Positions 6,083 to 13,072 of a stretch of DNA of 26,271 bases are shown in pieces. Where the stretch lies: the IMG/VR virus record IMGVR_UViG_3300032282_000149, positions 1 to 26,271 of that record. One strand, 5' to 3'. Origin of the DNA: a virus. Within the stretch, counting starts at the first letter, position 1. The number at the start of each line of letters is the position of its first letter. A program made the position numbers and the translations under genes. The notes below the pieces were generated by a model that saw nothing but the letters and a program-made list of their open reading frames with translations, had not been told where the DNA came from and made no database searches.

Positions 6083-7315
6083 TTATAGCTCCGAACTAAA
6101 ATTTACCCAGCTTGCACTTTGATATATTAAAGGTGCCCAACCAACAGTTAATCCACTCCAGCCTGTTACATTTAAAGATGCAGCATCTTTTTGAATATTA
6201 CTACCTGCAATATAAGAACCCGAACTTGTAAATGCACCCGAACTGGCTCTATCAACAGTAATAGTTCCACTTGGCACAGAAGCAGTAGGTGCGGCTCGCA
6301 TTGTTACTTTATAAGGAACGCTAAATGACATAGAAGCTGCTTCATAAACAACACCTATACCACCACTAATTGATTGATAATAACGTTGGCACAATGTTAA
6401 TTCAATACCATATTGGCGATATTCAAAAGGAGTTGGAACAGAACCTTCTTCAAATTGGACACCAGTAATATACCAAGTAGCACCGTTTGTGCCGACTACT
6501 GATACTGCACCTGTAGCCGAATCAAATCCACTACCACTTGCCCATGCACCTGGAGTTCCACTATATGTGGTACCAACACCTAAGCCAAACTCAACAATTA
6601 TACCAATGCCGTTTGTTGTTAACCAAGTTCCTGATGTGTCACCTGGAATAGTTACAAATTTCTGTTCCCAAGTATTAGCTGCAGAAATAGTATATGTATA
6701 TGGATAACTTCTTGCATAACTTGAGTTAGATATAGCACCACCAAATGTTCCTGTCAATGAAGAACGAACCCAAAATGATAGTGTAACTGATTTAGCTGAA
6801 GCAGTTCCAAATCCTAAATCAGCAATATTATTTCCTTCAATTCTTTGAGCAATAGAAAAATAATCTCCAGAACCAACTGAGTATGATGATAAAGAAGTAA
6901 CCTTTAATGAACTAGTAAAACCAGCTACAGTATTTGCTGAAGAATCTTGTTGAACTGTATATTTTGAGGATTGTGAAGCAGTAGCTTGCCATCTATCTAG
7001 TGTATATAAAGTTGTTGTAACTGTATTAGCTGCTCCAGAATTTCGCTGGTCAATCCTCATGGCACCATTGATAATTCTGTTTCGCATACCAAAATCTAAT
7101 GTATTGGCTCTCATGTAGTTCTCAACAGAACCGGTCTGAAATTGATTATTTGCTACTGAGTTTGCAGTAAGACTAATTGCTGTGTTTGAAGCCGCAACAA
7201 TAACACCAGAACCATCCACTTGAAATGATGGAATAGTATTAGCGGATCCAAATGTATTGGATGTAATATTATTAGTTACTGCGATGACAGCAGGAACAAC
7301 CTTAGTAATTGCCAC
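6083..7315 (-). CDS. Tail fibre protein with sugar-binding-like module and variable tip, 410 residues (copy 1), GTG start
   Basis: The start is GTG at 7315 ([20 protein letters not shown]), preceded by AGAGAG. The N-terminal ~55 residues ([17 protein letters not shown]) are a fibre leader unlike that of copy 2. Residues 59-312 are the shared module: [109 protein letters not shown]. The remaining ~100 residues are a different tip from that of the 411-residue protein. It is the first gene of a unit with promoter core ATAAATA at 7340-7346, followed by its 49-residue partner. It probably binds a surface sugar on the host; the specificity cannot be read from sequence. Confidence 0.87.
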   Translation of the reverse strand: MAITKVVPAVIAVTNNITSNTFGSANTIPSFQVDGSGVIVAASNTAISLTANSVANNQFQTGSVENYMRANTLDFGMRNRIINGAMRIDQRNSGAANTVTTTLYTLDRWQATASQSSKYTVQQDSSANTVAGFTSSLKVTSLSSYSVGSGDYFSIAQRIEGNNIADLGFGTASAKSVTLSFWVRSSLTGTFGGAISNSSYARSYPYTYTISAANTWEQKFVTIPGDTSGTWLTTNGIGIIVEFGLGVGTTYSGTPGAWASGSGFDSATGAVSVVGTNGATWYITGVQFEEGSVPTPFEYRQYGIELTLCQRYYQSISGGIGVVYEAASMSFSVPYKVTMRAAPTASVPSGTITVDRASSGAFTSSGSYIAGSNIQKDAASLNVTGWSGLTVGWAPLIYQSASWVNFSSEL

Positions 7316-7339
7316 TTTATGTTCTCTCTATTAATCTAT

Positions 7340-7346
7340 TATTTAT
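7340..7346 (-). promoter_or_regulatory. Putative late promoter core AATAAATA (unit: 410-residue fibre and 49-residue partner)
   Basis: The element contains the TAA stop of the 58-residue XkdW-like gene and stands 24 bases before the GTG start at 7315, with AGAGAG between as a ribosome-binding site. Confidence 0.65.
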
Positions 7347-7519
7347 TCTGTAACTGCATCCAACTGAGCTTGAGTTGGTTGTGTTAATGTTGGGTGAGTC
7401 CAAGACTTGATGTAGTCACCATTGCCATCATTTTGGAGAAGAATTGTTCCTTCATCAATATCAAAATCACGCACAGTCAATTGTGGATATAATGTTAAAA
7501 TTTTATTGTATAAACTCAT
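7343..7519 (-). CDS. XkdW-like small protein, 58 residues, likely fibre chaperone (copy 2)
   Basis: The chosen start is ATG 7519, which forms an ATGA overlap with the stop of the preceding C1q-like gene; an in-frame ATG eight codons upstream would add residues unlike the paralogue. The protein begins MSLYNKILTLYPQLTVRDFD, then has GTILLQNDGNGDYIKSW and ends THPTLTQPTQAQLDAVTE. It aligns along its whole length with the 60-residue protein at 8843-9025 and with the XkdW family first named from the Bacillus PBSX tail region. The family's function is not established. The repeated head-plus-XkdW arrangement suggests a dedicated assembly partner. Its TAA stop is embedded in the ATAAATA element that drives the next unit. 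Confidence 0.85.
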   Translation of the reverse strand: MSLYNKILTLYPQLTVRDFDIDEGTILLQNDGNGDYIKSWTHPTLTQPTQAQLDAVTE

Positions 7520-8043
7520 GCTGACCTCGCCAAAAATCCACAAAAATATGTTCCTGAACTTGTTGCATATATATACTTACTAATTCCACTTTCTTGCCTT
7601 ACATATATTTCAAAATAATCAGTTGTTCCATTTGCATATAATAACGCTGACACAAATCTTGATGGATATGTAGATGCTGGTCCATTTAAATTTTCTTCTC
7701 TATAAACTGCAGCAGAACCATTTTTATAAATCCAAGTTTGTGCTCTGCCACTAGTTTGATAATCTGATTGGCCAGCAAAAGTTAATTGATAATATCCGGC
7801 TACAGTAGGTGTAAAAGTTCCTGTTGAAGTATTAAAACAACTAGCGGTATCGTAATTTTCTGCTGTAAAAGTTAATTTTGTTGTAGTAGAAGTTGCTATT
7901 GAGGCATCTGATGTATAATAAGCATAAAACGCTGGCGCCAATGTAGATGCTAATTGAAATCCAATGTTTGCTCCACTGGAATTAAGATTAGCCATAATAA
8001 CGCCATTGGCCGTTTGTATTTGATTGACTTTTATAACTGACAT
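7516..8043 (-). CDS. C1q-like tail fibre head protein, 175 residues (copy 2)
   Basis: After a short leader (MSVIKVNQIQTANGVIMANL) the protein has a jelly-roll domain of C1q/TNF type: PAFYAYYTSDASIATSTTTK, TASCFNTSTGTFTPTVAGYY, WIYKNGSAAVYREE, LLYANGTTDYFEIYVRQ, and YFCGFLARSA at the end. The 190-residue protein at 9025-9597 has the same motifs in the same order. C1q-like domains form trimers and occur at the tips of phage fibres, so this is probably a trimeric receptor-binding head. The MSVIKVNQIQTANGV leader is a common fibre N-terminus. The XkdW-like partner follows with an ATGA overlap. Confidence 0.85.
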   Translation of the reverse strand: MSVIKVNQIQTANGVIMANLNSSGANIGFQLASTLAPAFYAYYTSDASIATSTTTKLTFTAENYDTASCFNTSTGTFTPTVAGYYQLTFAGQSDYQTSGRAQTWIYKNGSAAVYREENLNGPASTYPSRFVSALLYANGTTDYFEIYVRQESGISKYIYATSSGTYFCGFLARSA

Positions 8044-8046
8044 AGT

Positions 8047-8328
8047 TTACTCTGGTTTTGGATATTTAGTCTTAACGGCCTGGCAGGCTGCAATATAGGC
8101 ATCAATTTGTTCTTGGTCACCTTTCACTACACCATCAATATAATCTAGTAAGCTTGGATATTCTGCTTGACGCTTGGCAATATATGCGTGGTTGTTGATG
8201 TATGTCTGAACAGCTTCAACATCATAAGATACTTCGTTGCCGCTAGCATCATAGGCAATATCATCAATAAATTTGACAATTTGAGGATAAAGTTTAAAAA
8301 TAATATCTATTTGTTTTGTAGTAATCAT
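8047..8328 (-). CDS. Small phage tail protein of 93 residues ending VKTKYPKPE, likely assembly partner
   Basis: ATG 8328 overlaps the stop of the 172-residue fibre gene as ATGA. The sequence runs MITTKQIDIIFKLYPQIVKF, then YIAKRQAEYPSLLDYIDGVV, and ends AACQAVKTKYPKPE. The RxxEYPxxxDxxDxxxKG core followed by VKxKYPKP is a very widespread small phage protein found beside tail fibre genes, sometimes called a tail-assembly chaperone; a biochemical role has not been shown to my knowledge. The segment DDIAYDASGNEVSYDVEAVQ shows an insertion-type N-terminal half. Its position after a fibre gene mirrors the XkdW-like and PEPADE proteins in the same array. Confidence 0.83.
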   Translation of the reverse strand: MITTKQIDIIFKLYPQIVKFIDDIAYDASGNEVSYDVEAVQTYINNHAYIAKRQAEYPSLLDYIDGVVKGDQEQIDAYIAACQAVKTKYPKPE

Positions 8329-8843
8329 GCTGCTATCTCCATCAAAACAATTGATGATGCAGAAGAATCATCTTGAAATACAAGAGAACCAGAATTACCC
8401 ATTTGTCCTTGAACTTTATAAGTGATTGAAGATGTGGTTGCCGGAGAATCAAGAATAGTAACAGATGGAGCTACAGCTTGTTCTCTACTACCACTCGCAG
8501 CATCTACACTTATATAATTGTAATAAGCTCCGTAATTTCCAGGATTTCTGTAAATAGAAGTTGCATCTCTCAATACTTGAAGCGACATTCCAACATTGTT
8601 TTGAGAATTTGATACATTCTGATACATCTGCAATGTAACCAAAACTAATATTTTGCTAGTAGAAAATCTAGGTGTGATTGATGCAGTTACACCTGTATCT
8701 TGCCAACTGCTAGGGCTTGAAAAAGCAGTTCTAGTTGTATAAGTTTGATTGACCGTTTGAATTACACTACCTGTTGGCAAAGATGAAAGTCCACCTACTG
8801 CGGCTAATCCTGTGATTGATGAACTATTAAGGACTAAAGGCAT
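8325..8843 (-). CDS. Tail fibre-like protein, 172 residues, with ITPxxxxSKILV domain
   Basis: The leader MPLVLNSSSITGLAAVGGLS is followed by LPTGSVIQTVNQTY, SWQDTGVTASITPRFSTSKI, LVLVTLQMYQNV, LQVLRDATSIYRNPG and the ending SSASSIVLMEIAA. This is a well-represented phage fibre domain in which GSVIQ, W.DTG, ITPxxxxSKILV and the terminal SSIxLMEIA are conserved. It is probably a beta-sandwich head, similar in overall plan to the C1q-like proteins around it but with no clear sequence identity to them. Its ATG overlaps the stop of the XkdW-like gene upstream as TAATG, and its stop overlaps the 93-residue partner as ATGA. Confidence 0.84.
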   Translation of the reverse strand: MPLVLNSSSITGLAAVGGLSSLPTGSVIQTVNQTYTTRTAFSSPSSWQDTGVTASITPRFSTSKILVLVTLQMYQNVSNSQNNVGMSLQVLRDATSIYRNPGNYGAYYNYISVDAASGSREQAVAPSVTILDSPATTSSITYKVQGQMGNSGSLVFQDDSSASSIVLMEIAA

Positions 8844-9025
8844 TATTCTGTTACTCCGTCTAATTGCTCTTGTGTTGGTCTAGTTAAAGTAGGGTGTTCC
8901 CATTTGGCAATATAATCGCCTTTGCCATCTGAATCGTTTTGGAGGCGAATAGTTCCAGTTATTGGAGAAAAATCTTCTAAAGATAATTCGGAATAAATTG
9001 ATTTGATTTTATCGTATAATGTCAT
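8843..9025 (-). CDS. XkdW-like small protein, 60 residues, likely fibre chaperone (copy 1)
   Basis: The start ATG at 9025 overlaps the stop of the C1q-like gene in TAATG. The sequence MTLYDKIKSIYSELSLEDFS, then GTIRLQNDSDGKGDYIAKW and EHPTLTRPTQEQLDGVTE is a close match to the XkdW family pattern (LYxKIxxxYPxL, IxLQNDxDGxGxYIxxWxHPTLxxPTxEQL). The 58-residue protein at 7343-7519 is a paralogue. The N-terminal helix, acidic loop and proline-containing C-terminal segment resemble other small fibre-assembly proteins. Each XkdW-like gene directly follows a C1q-like head gene, which is the best evidence for a functional pair. Confidence 0.87.
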   Translation of the reverse strand: MTLYDKIKSIYSELSLEDFSPITGTIRLQNDSDGKGDYIAKWEHPTLTRPTQEQLDGVTE

Positions 9026-9597
9026 TATGCAGCCCTTATCAATATACCTTGAAAGAAATTATTTGATGAACCAGTATTTAATACTTTATTAACACCAGCT
9101 GCATGATACCAAGATATATTAACATAATCAGAAGTTCCATTTAAATATACAAGTGATGATGTGGATTGTAACCATATATAGCTTGCTGCCATATCATTTC
9201 CATAAGCATAATCGGATCCATTTTTTAATATTGAAACGATTGTTTCGGCAGAAATAGCACCTGACCAATAAACTTGTGCATTAATCCAATAATAACCAGC
9301 AACATTAGGTGCAAATGAATAAGCAGGTACAGAAATACCATTTAATGTTACAGTTGATCCAGTATTATTAAAACAAGTTGCAGTATCATTTACTTTAGTT
9401 TGGTATTGAATTTTTGTTCCAGTACCTGTTGCAATTGTTTGTTGTGAACTTTGATATGCAATAAACGCCGGCATATTGCCACTAACCATTACAGTACCAG
9501 TTGCTGCTGGGAATGTTGCAGTTAAATCTGAAGCACCATCAGCGCTTACTAATGCTAATGAACCGCCAGCAGGATTTTTTAATTTTAAATTTGCCAT
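9025..9597 (-). CDS. C1q-like tail fibre head protein, 190 residues (copy 1)
   Basis: An in-frame ATG at 9612 exists, but ATG 9597 is preferred: it overlaps the upstream stop as TAATG and gives the common leader MANLKLKNPAGGSLALVSAD, followed by ATFPAATGTVMVSG. The C1q-like domain follows: PAFIAYQSSQQTIATGTGTK, DTATCFNNTG, YSFAPNVAGYYWINAQVYWS, SILKNGSDYAYGND, YLNGTSDYVNISW, and NFFQGILIRAA. The domain matches that of the 175-residue protein at 7516-8043, while the leaders are unrelated, so heads and attachment leaders have been exchanged. A trimeric receptor-binding tip is the likely role. The XkdW-like partner follows immediately. Confidence 0.86.
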   Translation of the reverse strand: MANLKLKNPAGGSLALVSADGASDLTATFPAATGTVMVSGNMPAFIAYQSSQQTIATGTGTKIQYQTKVNDTATCFNNTGSTVTLNGISVPAYSFAPNVAGYYWINAQVYWSGAISAETIVSILKNGSDYAYGNDMAASYIWLQSTSSLVYLNGTSDYVNISWYHAAGVNKVLNTGSSNNFFQGILIRAA

Positions 9598-9803
9598 TAT
9601 AGAATTACCCAAGTGGAACCAGCATTCAATGTTACTTGATATGGGTCGTTAATTGTGATTGGTCCAGCAGAGTAAGCATTTTTATCGGCTGATACAGAAA
9701 TGTTTGATGTAACATTCTGTGAAGTATATAGCATAACATGATTAGCTTGAGTATCAACATACTGTGCGCCGCCGCTACTTGGATTAATCTGTTGAATTGG
9801 CAT
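9597..9803 (-). CDS. Small tail protein of 68 residues with terminal-cap motif
   Basis: ATG 9803 is preceded by AAGAGAAAA and by a promoter core at 9829-9835. The sequence is MPIQQINPSSGGAQYVDTQA, then NVTSNISVSADKNAYSAGPI and ends TLNAGSTWVIL. Its C-terminal half matches the end of the 140-residue protein at 4054-4476 (NVSI...NASSAGPLTI...NNSTWTIF). The SAGP(L/I)TI...GSTWxI motif is a frequent terminal cap of phage tail proteins. As the first gene of a unit that then encodes C1q-like and other heads, it may be a connector to which they bind, but this is a guess. Confidence 0.78.
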   Translation of the reverse strand: MPIQQINPSSGGAQYVDTQANHVMLYTSQNVTSNISVSADKNAYSAGPITINDPYQVTLNAGSTWVIL

Positions 9804-9828
9804 CTATTTTTTCTCTTATTAATTCTTT

Positions 9829-9835
9829 TATTTAT
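9829..9835 (-). promoter_or_regulatory. Putative late promoter core CATAAATA (unit: 68-residue protein to XkdW copy 2)
   Basis: ATAAATA follows directly after the stop of the 317-residue glycine-rich gene and lies 25 bases before ATG 9803, with AAGAGAAAA between. It would drive seven short genes coupled mostly by stop/start overlaps. Confidence 0.65.
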
Positions 9836-9836
9836 G

Positions 9837-10790
9837 TTAGTTGATGGAGAATAAGTTTGCTGTATTAGCAGTAAATGTTCCATCACCTGTGAATGTATGA
9901 ATGGTAAATCCAGAGTTAGAAGTTACTGTCCCGCCTGTAGCAGATTGTCCACCATAGTAGCGAACAATAACAATACCTGAACCGCCGGCACCTGATGTGG
10001 ATGGAGAATCACTTCCGCCACCGCCACCGCCACCACCAGTATTAGTTGTTCCATTTACACCAGCTGTACCACTTCTTATTCCGCCTTTGCCACCACCGCC
10101 TAATCCGCCAGCACCACCATCACCGTTTGGACCTAATGAATTAGAACCTCCGCCACCTCCACCAGCATATGATGTAACTGAACCAGTAATTGCAGAAGCA
10201 ATTCCGTTTCCGCCTTGGCCAGCGTAACCAGTATTATATCCACCCTCTACACCAGATATACCAGCGGCTCCTGCGCCGCCGCCGCCGCCACCGGATTCTT
10301 GGCCATTACCAGCAAAAGTGCTTCCGTTTCCGCCATTATTTCCTTGACCAGGAGTTCCTGAAGATCCAGGCGCAGCTGCTGGACCAGGTGAATATCTTGC
10401 GCCGCCACCAGAACCACCAACTGTGCTACCAGGTGCACTTGGGCCACCGCCGCCAGCACCACCACGATAAGCTGTTACTGAAGCAAATACACTATTAGAA
10501 CCTTCTGAACCTGAAGAATTTGTTCCAGTTCCAACTCCGTTTCCGCCACCGCCAACTGTTACTGTGTAAGGAGTGCCAGCAGTAATTGAAAGTGTTCCAG
10601 TTTGAAAACCTCCAGCACCTCCGCCGCCGCCGCCACCTTGAGTATTACCACCTCCACCACCGCCAGCAACTACAACATACTCAACTGAAGTTAATGTGTT
10701 TGCACCAGCAAATGAATTTAATCCAATAGGATATGGAAAACCGGATGGTCTAAATGTTTGTAAAGAAAATTGTTTTGTATTATCACCCAT
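9837..10790 (-). CDS. Glycine-rich tail adhesin, 317 residues (copy 2)
   Basis: Residues 1-35 (MGDNTKQFSLQTFRPSGFPY ... NSFAGANTL) are the attachment part. Residue 35 begins SVEYVVVAGGGGGG, the start of a Gly_rich_2-type region. Residues 43-270 contain about a dozen glycine runs broken by short variable loops, which in related phage adhesins would pack as polyglycine helices with exposed loops. The C-terminus has SGIVIVRYYGG (271-281), GGTVT and TIHTFTGDGTFTANTANLF, nearly identical to the 304-residue paralogue upstream. Glycine-rich adhesins bind host outer-membrane proteins or sugars in T-even phages. There is one base between the upstream stop and this ATG. The long antisense frames here are only the reverse reading of the glycine codons. 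Confidence 0.87.
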   Translation of the reverse strand: MGDNTKQFSLQTFRPSGFPYPIGLNSFAGANTLTSVEYVVVAGGGGGGNTQGGGGGGGAGGFQTGTLSITAGTPYTVTVGGGGNGVGTGTNSSGSEGSNSVFASVTAYRGGAGGGGPSAPGSTVGGSGGGARYSPGPAAAPGSSGTPGQGNNGGNGSTFAGNGQESGGGGGGAGAAGISGVEGGYNTGYAGQGGNGIASAITGSVTSYAGGGGGGSNSLGPNGDGGAGGLGGGGKGGIRSGTAGVNGTTNTGGGGGGGGSDSPSTSGAGGSGIVIVRYYGGQSATGGTVTSNSGFTIHTFTGDGTFTANTANLFSIN

Positions 10791-10791
10791 A

Positions 10792-11706
10792 TCAATTTAC
10801 CATGTAATTAGCTGCGTTAGATGTAAATGTTCCATCGCCTGTAAATGTATGTATGGTGTATCCACCAGAACTTGTAACTGTGCCACCGCCAGCGGCTTGA
10901 GATCCAAGATAACGAATGATTACGATACCAGAACCTCCGCTGCCGCCGTTACCACCGTTTGGTGCTGGTGCGTTAGCACCTCCGCCACCGCCACCGCCAT
11001 TTCCTGTATTAGCTGGGCCGGATGTTCCTGTGCCACTACCTGCATAACTTCCGCCGGCGCCACCAGCTGCATATGTTGCTGGACTTCCTGAATATGGACT
11101 TGCAGTTCCTGATCCTGCGGATCCGCCTGCGCCGCCAGAGGGGCCAGGAGAACCGTTTCCGCCTGCACCACCTTTACCACCACCACCACCACCACCGCCA
11201 CCTTGTGGAGAAGCACCGCCATTTCCGCCTATATTTCCTTGAGCTGGGTGACAACCTCCACCATAACCAGTTGCGGGGCCACCGTTACTTCCGCCGCCGC
11301 CAGATCCAGAAGCACCCATCATTGAGCCTGGATTTATTGTAGCGATACCATGTTGATAACTACCAGAACCACCACCACCGCCAATTGCAGTAATAGTAAA
11401 GAAACTTGATGTTGACCCTTGGCCAGAATTTGGACTAGAAGGACTACCAGCTGAACCGGCTGGAGCTCCGCCGCCAACAGTAACAGCATATGATGCTCCT
11501 TGGCGAATAGCTAAACCTGTACCTGTTAAAAGTCCACCAGCACCTCCACCAGCACCGCCACGAGCAGCTGGTGCACCACCTGATCCGTTACCAGCGCCGC
11601 CAACAACCAAATAATCTACTGAAGTTGGTCCGCCAGTTGCAGCTGAATTATTGAGAGCTACAGGGTAATCGTAATTTTGAGGACGACCTACTCTACGAAT
11701 ACTCAT
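10792..11706 (-). CDS. Glycine-rich tail adhesin, 304 residues (copy 1)
   Basis: The start ATG at 11706 overlaps the upstream stop in TAATG. Residues 1-30 (MSIRRVGRPQNYDYPVALNN ...) precede SVDYLVVGGAGNGSGG and a long glycine-rich region (38-260) with runs of up to nine glycines. The C-terminus carries SGIVIIRYLGSQ, GGTVTSSGGYTIHTFTGDGT and FTSNAANYMVN, as in the 317-residue paralogue next door. Loop sequences between glycine runs differ between the two, while the N- and C-terminal frames are conserved, as expected if loops set receptor specificity. It follows a 112-residue gene, the same order as at the left edge of the window. Confidence 0.87.
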   Translation of the reverse strand: MSIRRVGRPQNYDYPVALNNSAATGGPTSVDYLVVGGAGNGSGGAPAARGGAGGGAGGLLTGTGLAIRQGASYAVTVGGGAPAGSAGSPSSPNSGQGSTSSFFTITAIGGGGGSGSYQHGIATINPGSMMGASGSGGGGSNGGPATGYGGGCHPAQGNIGGNGGASPQGGGGGGGGGKGGAGGNGSPGPSGGAGGSAGSGTASPYSGSPATYAAGGAGGSYAGSGTGTSGPANTGNGGGGGGGANAPAPNGGNGGSGGSGIVIIRYLGSQAAGGGTVTSSGGYTIHTFTGDGTFTSNAANYMVN

Positions 11707-12044
11707 TATACTACCTCAGTACCAAATGCACCAATAGAAATTGAAGAAGAACTTGCGTTAGCTGCTAAAACCATACCAGCATTTGCGGTAAGACCTAAAG
11801 TAATAGCAATTGTATCAGCTGCAGGAACAACACCACCACGAATGATGAATGTTGCAGTTGGTGCAGCTGCGTTAAATTGAGAAGCATCCATTAATGCCAA
11901 ACTGTAAGAAGCATTAGAAGCTGTTTGATTACAGATAGTAATTGTTGAGATTACTGCTGAAGTTGCTGCAGGCACAACATACACATTAGTCTGCGTATTT
12001 GCAGATGGGTTAATTGCGCCAAGTCGTTTAAATGATTGTGCCAT
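11706..12044 (-). CDS. Small tail-associated structural protein, 112 residues (copy 2 of the three-member family)
   Basis: ATG 12044 follows a CAGGAAT ribosome-binding site. Motifs FKRLGAINPSANTQTNVYVV, ITICNQTASNASYSLALMD, FIIRGGVVPAADTIAITLGL, MVLAANASSSSISIGAFGTE align throughout with the protein at 396-734 and with the second half of the 174-residue protein at 734-1258. It is a predicted all-beta domain without visible catalytic residues. Both free-standing copies are directly followed by a glycine-rich adhesin gene, so a role as its attachment or collar subunit is possible. The protein at 12723-13049 has a similar plan (Y.CPSAT, SNKSNGT, terminal LLEIA) and may be a distant relative. Confidence 0.82.
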   Translation of the reverse strand: MAQSFKRLGAINPSANTQTNVYVVPAATSAVISTITICNQTASNASYSLALMDASQFNAAAPTATFIIRGGVVPAADTIAITLGLTANAGMVLAANASSSSISIGAFGTEVV

Positions 12045-12047
12045 TGA

Positions 12048-12719
12048 TTAAATTCCTGATAACATTAAAATATTTGTTAGGGGTGAAACTGCCAATTTAT
12101 TATCTGTTACACCGCCGTCTGCCAATTCAACTGTTCCTACTGAACCTGCGGCCAATGCCGTAACTGTCGTTGATGTTCTGAAGCCTAAATGTCTAACTGA
12201 AACATTAGAAGATGCAGGAGGTGCAGAAGTAAATGTAATTGTTGTACCAGTAACACTATAATGCGCTGGTGAAATTTGATAAACACCGTCAACTGTTACC
12301 ATAATGGAGTTTGCTGATGCAGGTGTTTCTTGTAATGTAAATGTTTGACCTGTACCGTTTGCGGTAAAAGTGTCTTGTGTGAACTGCTTAATGTTTGTGG
12401 ATAACTTAGCATAGGAAACAGAACCATCAGGTAACTGAACTTGTGCTGTGCCATAGTTACGATATACCAAATAGACATTATTTGTACCTGAAGGAGGAGC
12501 TTCAGTAAATGTGAGTGCCGTACCAACAACAGTATATGCGACTGTTGGTTCTTGACGAACATTCTCTACAAATAAATCAATATCTGTTACATCATTAACA
12601 GGTCTTGATAGTGTGAAAGCAGTCGTGCTTCCATTACCACTAAAGCGCTCAGCATCTAGTGGTTTGCCAGATGACCGTGTTGGGTCAAAAGGTAACGATG
12701 AGTTTCCTAAGTATCCCAT
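12048..12719 (-). CDS. Tail fibre protein with two tandem beta-domains, 223 residues
   Basis: Residues 1-24 (MGYLGNSSLPFDPTRSSGKP) are a leader like that of the 140-residue protein at 4054-4476. Residues 25-87 (FSGNGSTTAFTLSRP ... FVENVRQEP ... LTFTEAPPSGTNNVYLVY) and 116-178 (FTANGTGQTFTLQETPASAN ... VDGVYQISPAHY ... ITFTSAPPASSNVSV) are two copies of one domain, each ending in FTxAPP. The last third (AAGSVGTVELADGGVTDNKL) is the GTxELxDGxVTxxKL shaft sequence typical of trimeric phage fibres. It is probably a short fibre or adaptor near the baseplate. Three bases separate its ATG from the upstream stop. Confidence 0.86.
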   Translation of the reverse strand: MGYLGNSSLPFDPTRSSGKPLDAERFSGNGSTTAFTLSRPVNDVTDIDLFVENVRQEPTVAYTVVGTALTFTEAPPSGTNNVYLVYRNYGTAQVQLPDGSVSYAKLSTNIKQFTQDTFTANGTGQTFTLQETPASANSIMVTVDGVYQISPAHYSVTGTTITFTSAPPASSNVSVRHLGFRTSTTVTALAAGSVGTVELADGGVTDNKLAVSPLTNILMLSGI

Positions 12720-12722
12720 TTA

Positions 12723-13049
12723 TTATGCAATCTCTAGTAATGAAACGATGGTGTCAACTGCGTTGTTTGCACTTACAGTAACTTTTACAGCATCAGCTGC
12801 TTGAAGAACAACTTTCTGGTCACCACCAATTGGAACTAAAGAAGAACCAGTCAGAATTGGTGCATTAGAAATGATTGAGTAATCTGTACCAGAACGGCGC
12901 AAGAACACATTTGCGGTTACCGTGCCATTGGACTTATTAGATAAGGTCATTCCAATCAGAGTTGTTTGTGTAGCAGACGGACAAGTGTAAACAGTATTTG
13001 AAGTAACTTCAATGTTTACATTAGCCGTTGATTTAAAGGTATTTGCCAT
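12723..13049 (-). CDS. Small virion structural protein, 108 residues
   Basis: MANTFKSTANVNIEVTSNTV begins a compact beta-rich protein with YTCPSATQTTLIGMTLSNKS, VFLRRSGTDYSIISNAPIL, LVPIGGDQKVVLQAADAVKV and the ending DTIVSLLEIA. Similar ~100-residue proteins are common in tail modules of T4-like phages of aquatic bacteria and are annotated as structural; no function is known. It is the first gene after a tandem ATAAATA promoter (13073-13079 and 13081-13087), with CAAGGAT upstream of ATG 13049, the best-defined promoter plus ribosome-binding site in the fibre region. That placement suggests high expression. Confidence 0.8.
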   Translation of the reverse strand: MANTFKSTANVNIEVTSNTVYTCPSATQTTLIGMTLSNKSNGTVTANVFLRRSGTDYSIISNAPILTGSSLVPIGGDQKVVLQAADAVKVTVSANNAVDTIVSLLEIA

Positions 13050-13072
13050 GTTGTGTTATATCCTTGATATTC

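Noticed and set aside
7520-7543. Upstream start at 7543 for the XkdW-like gene
   Set aside because: The extra eight residues are absent from the paralogue, and ATG 7519 makes an ATGA overlap.
9598-9612. Upstream start at 9612 for the 190-residue C1q-like protein
   Set aside because: ATG 9597 forms the TAATG overlap seen at other junctions and gives the common MANLKLKNPAGG leader.
9997-10498. Proline- and arginine-rich open frames on the plus strand
   Set aside because: They are the reverse reading of glycine codon runs in the adhesin gene; they have no ribosome-binding site and nonsensical composition.
10696-11342. Cysteine/threonine-rich and histidine-rich plus-strand frames
   Set aside because: They are antisense to the 304-residue adhesin and its neighbour, show no conserved motif, and all supported genes run on the minus strand.
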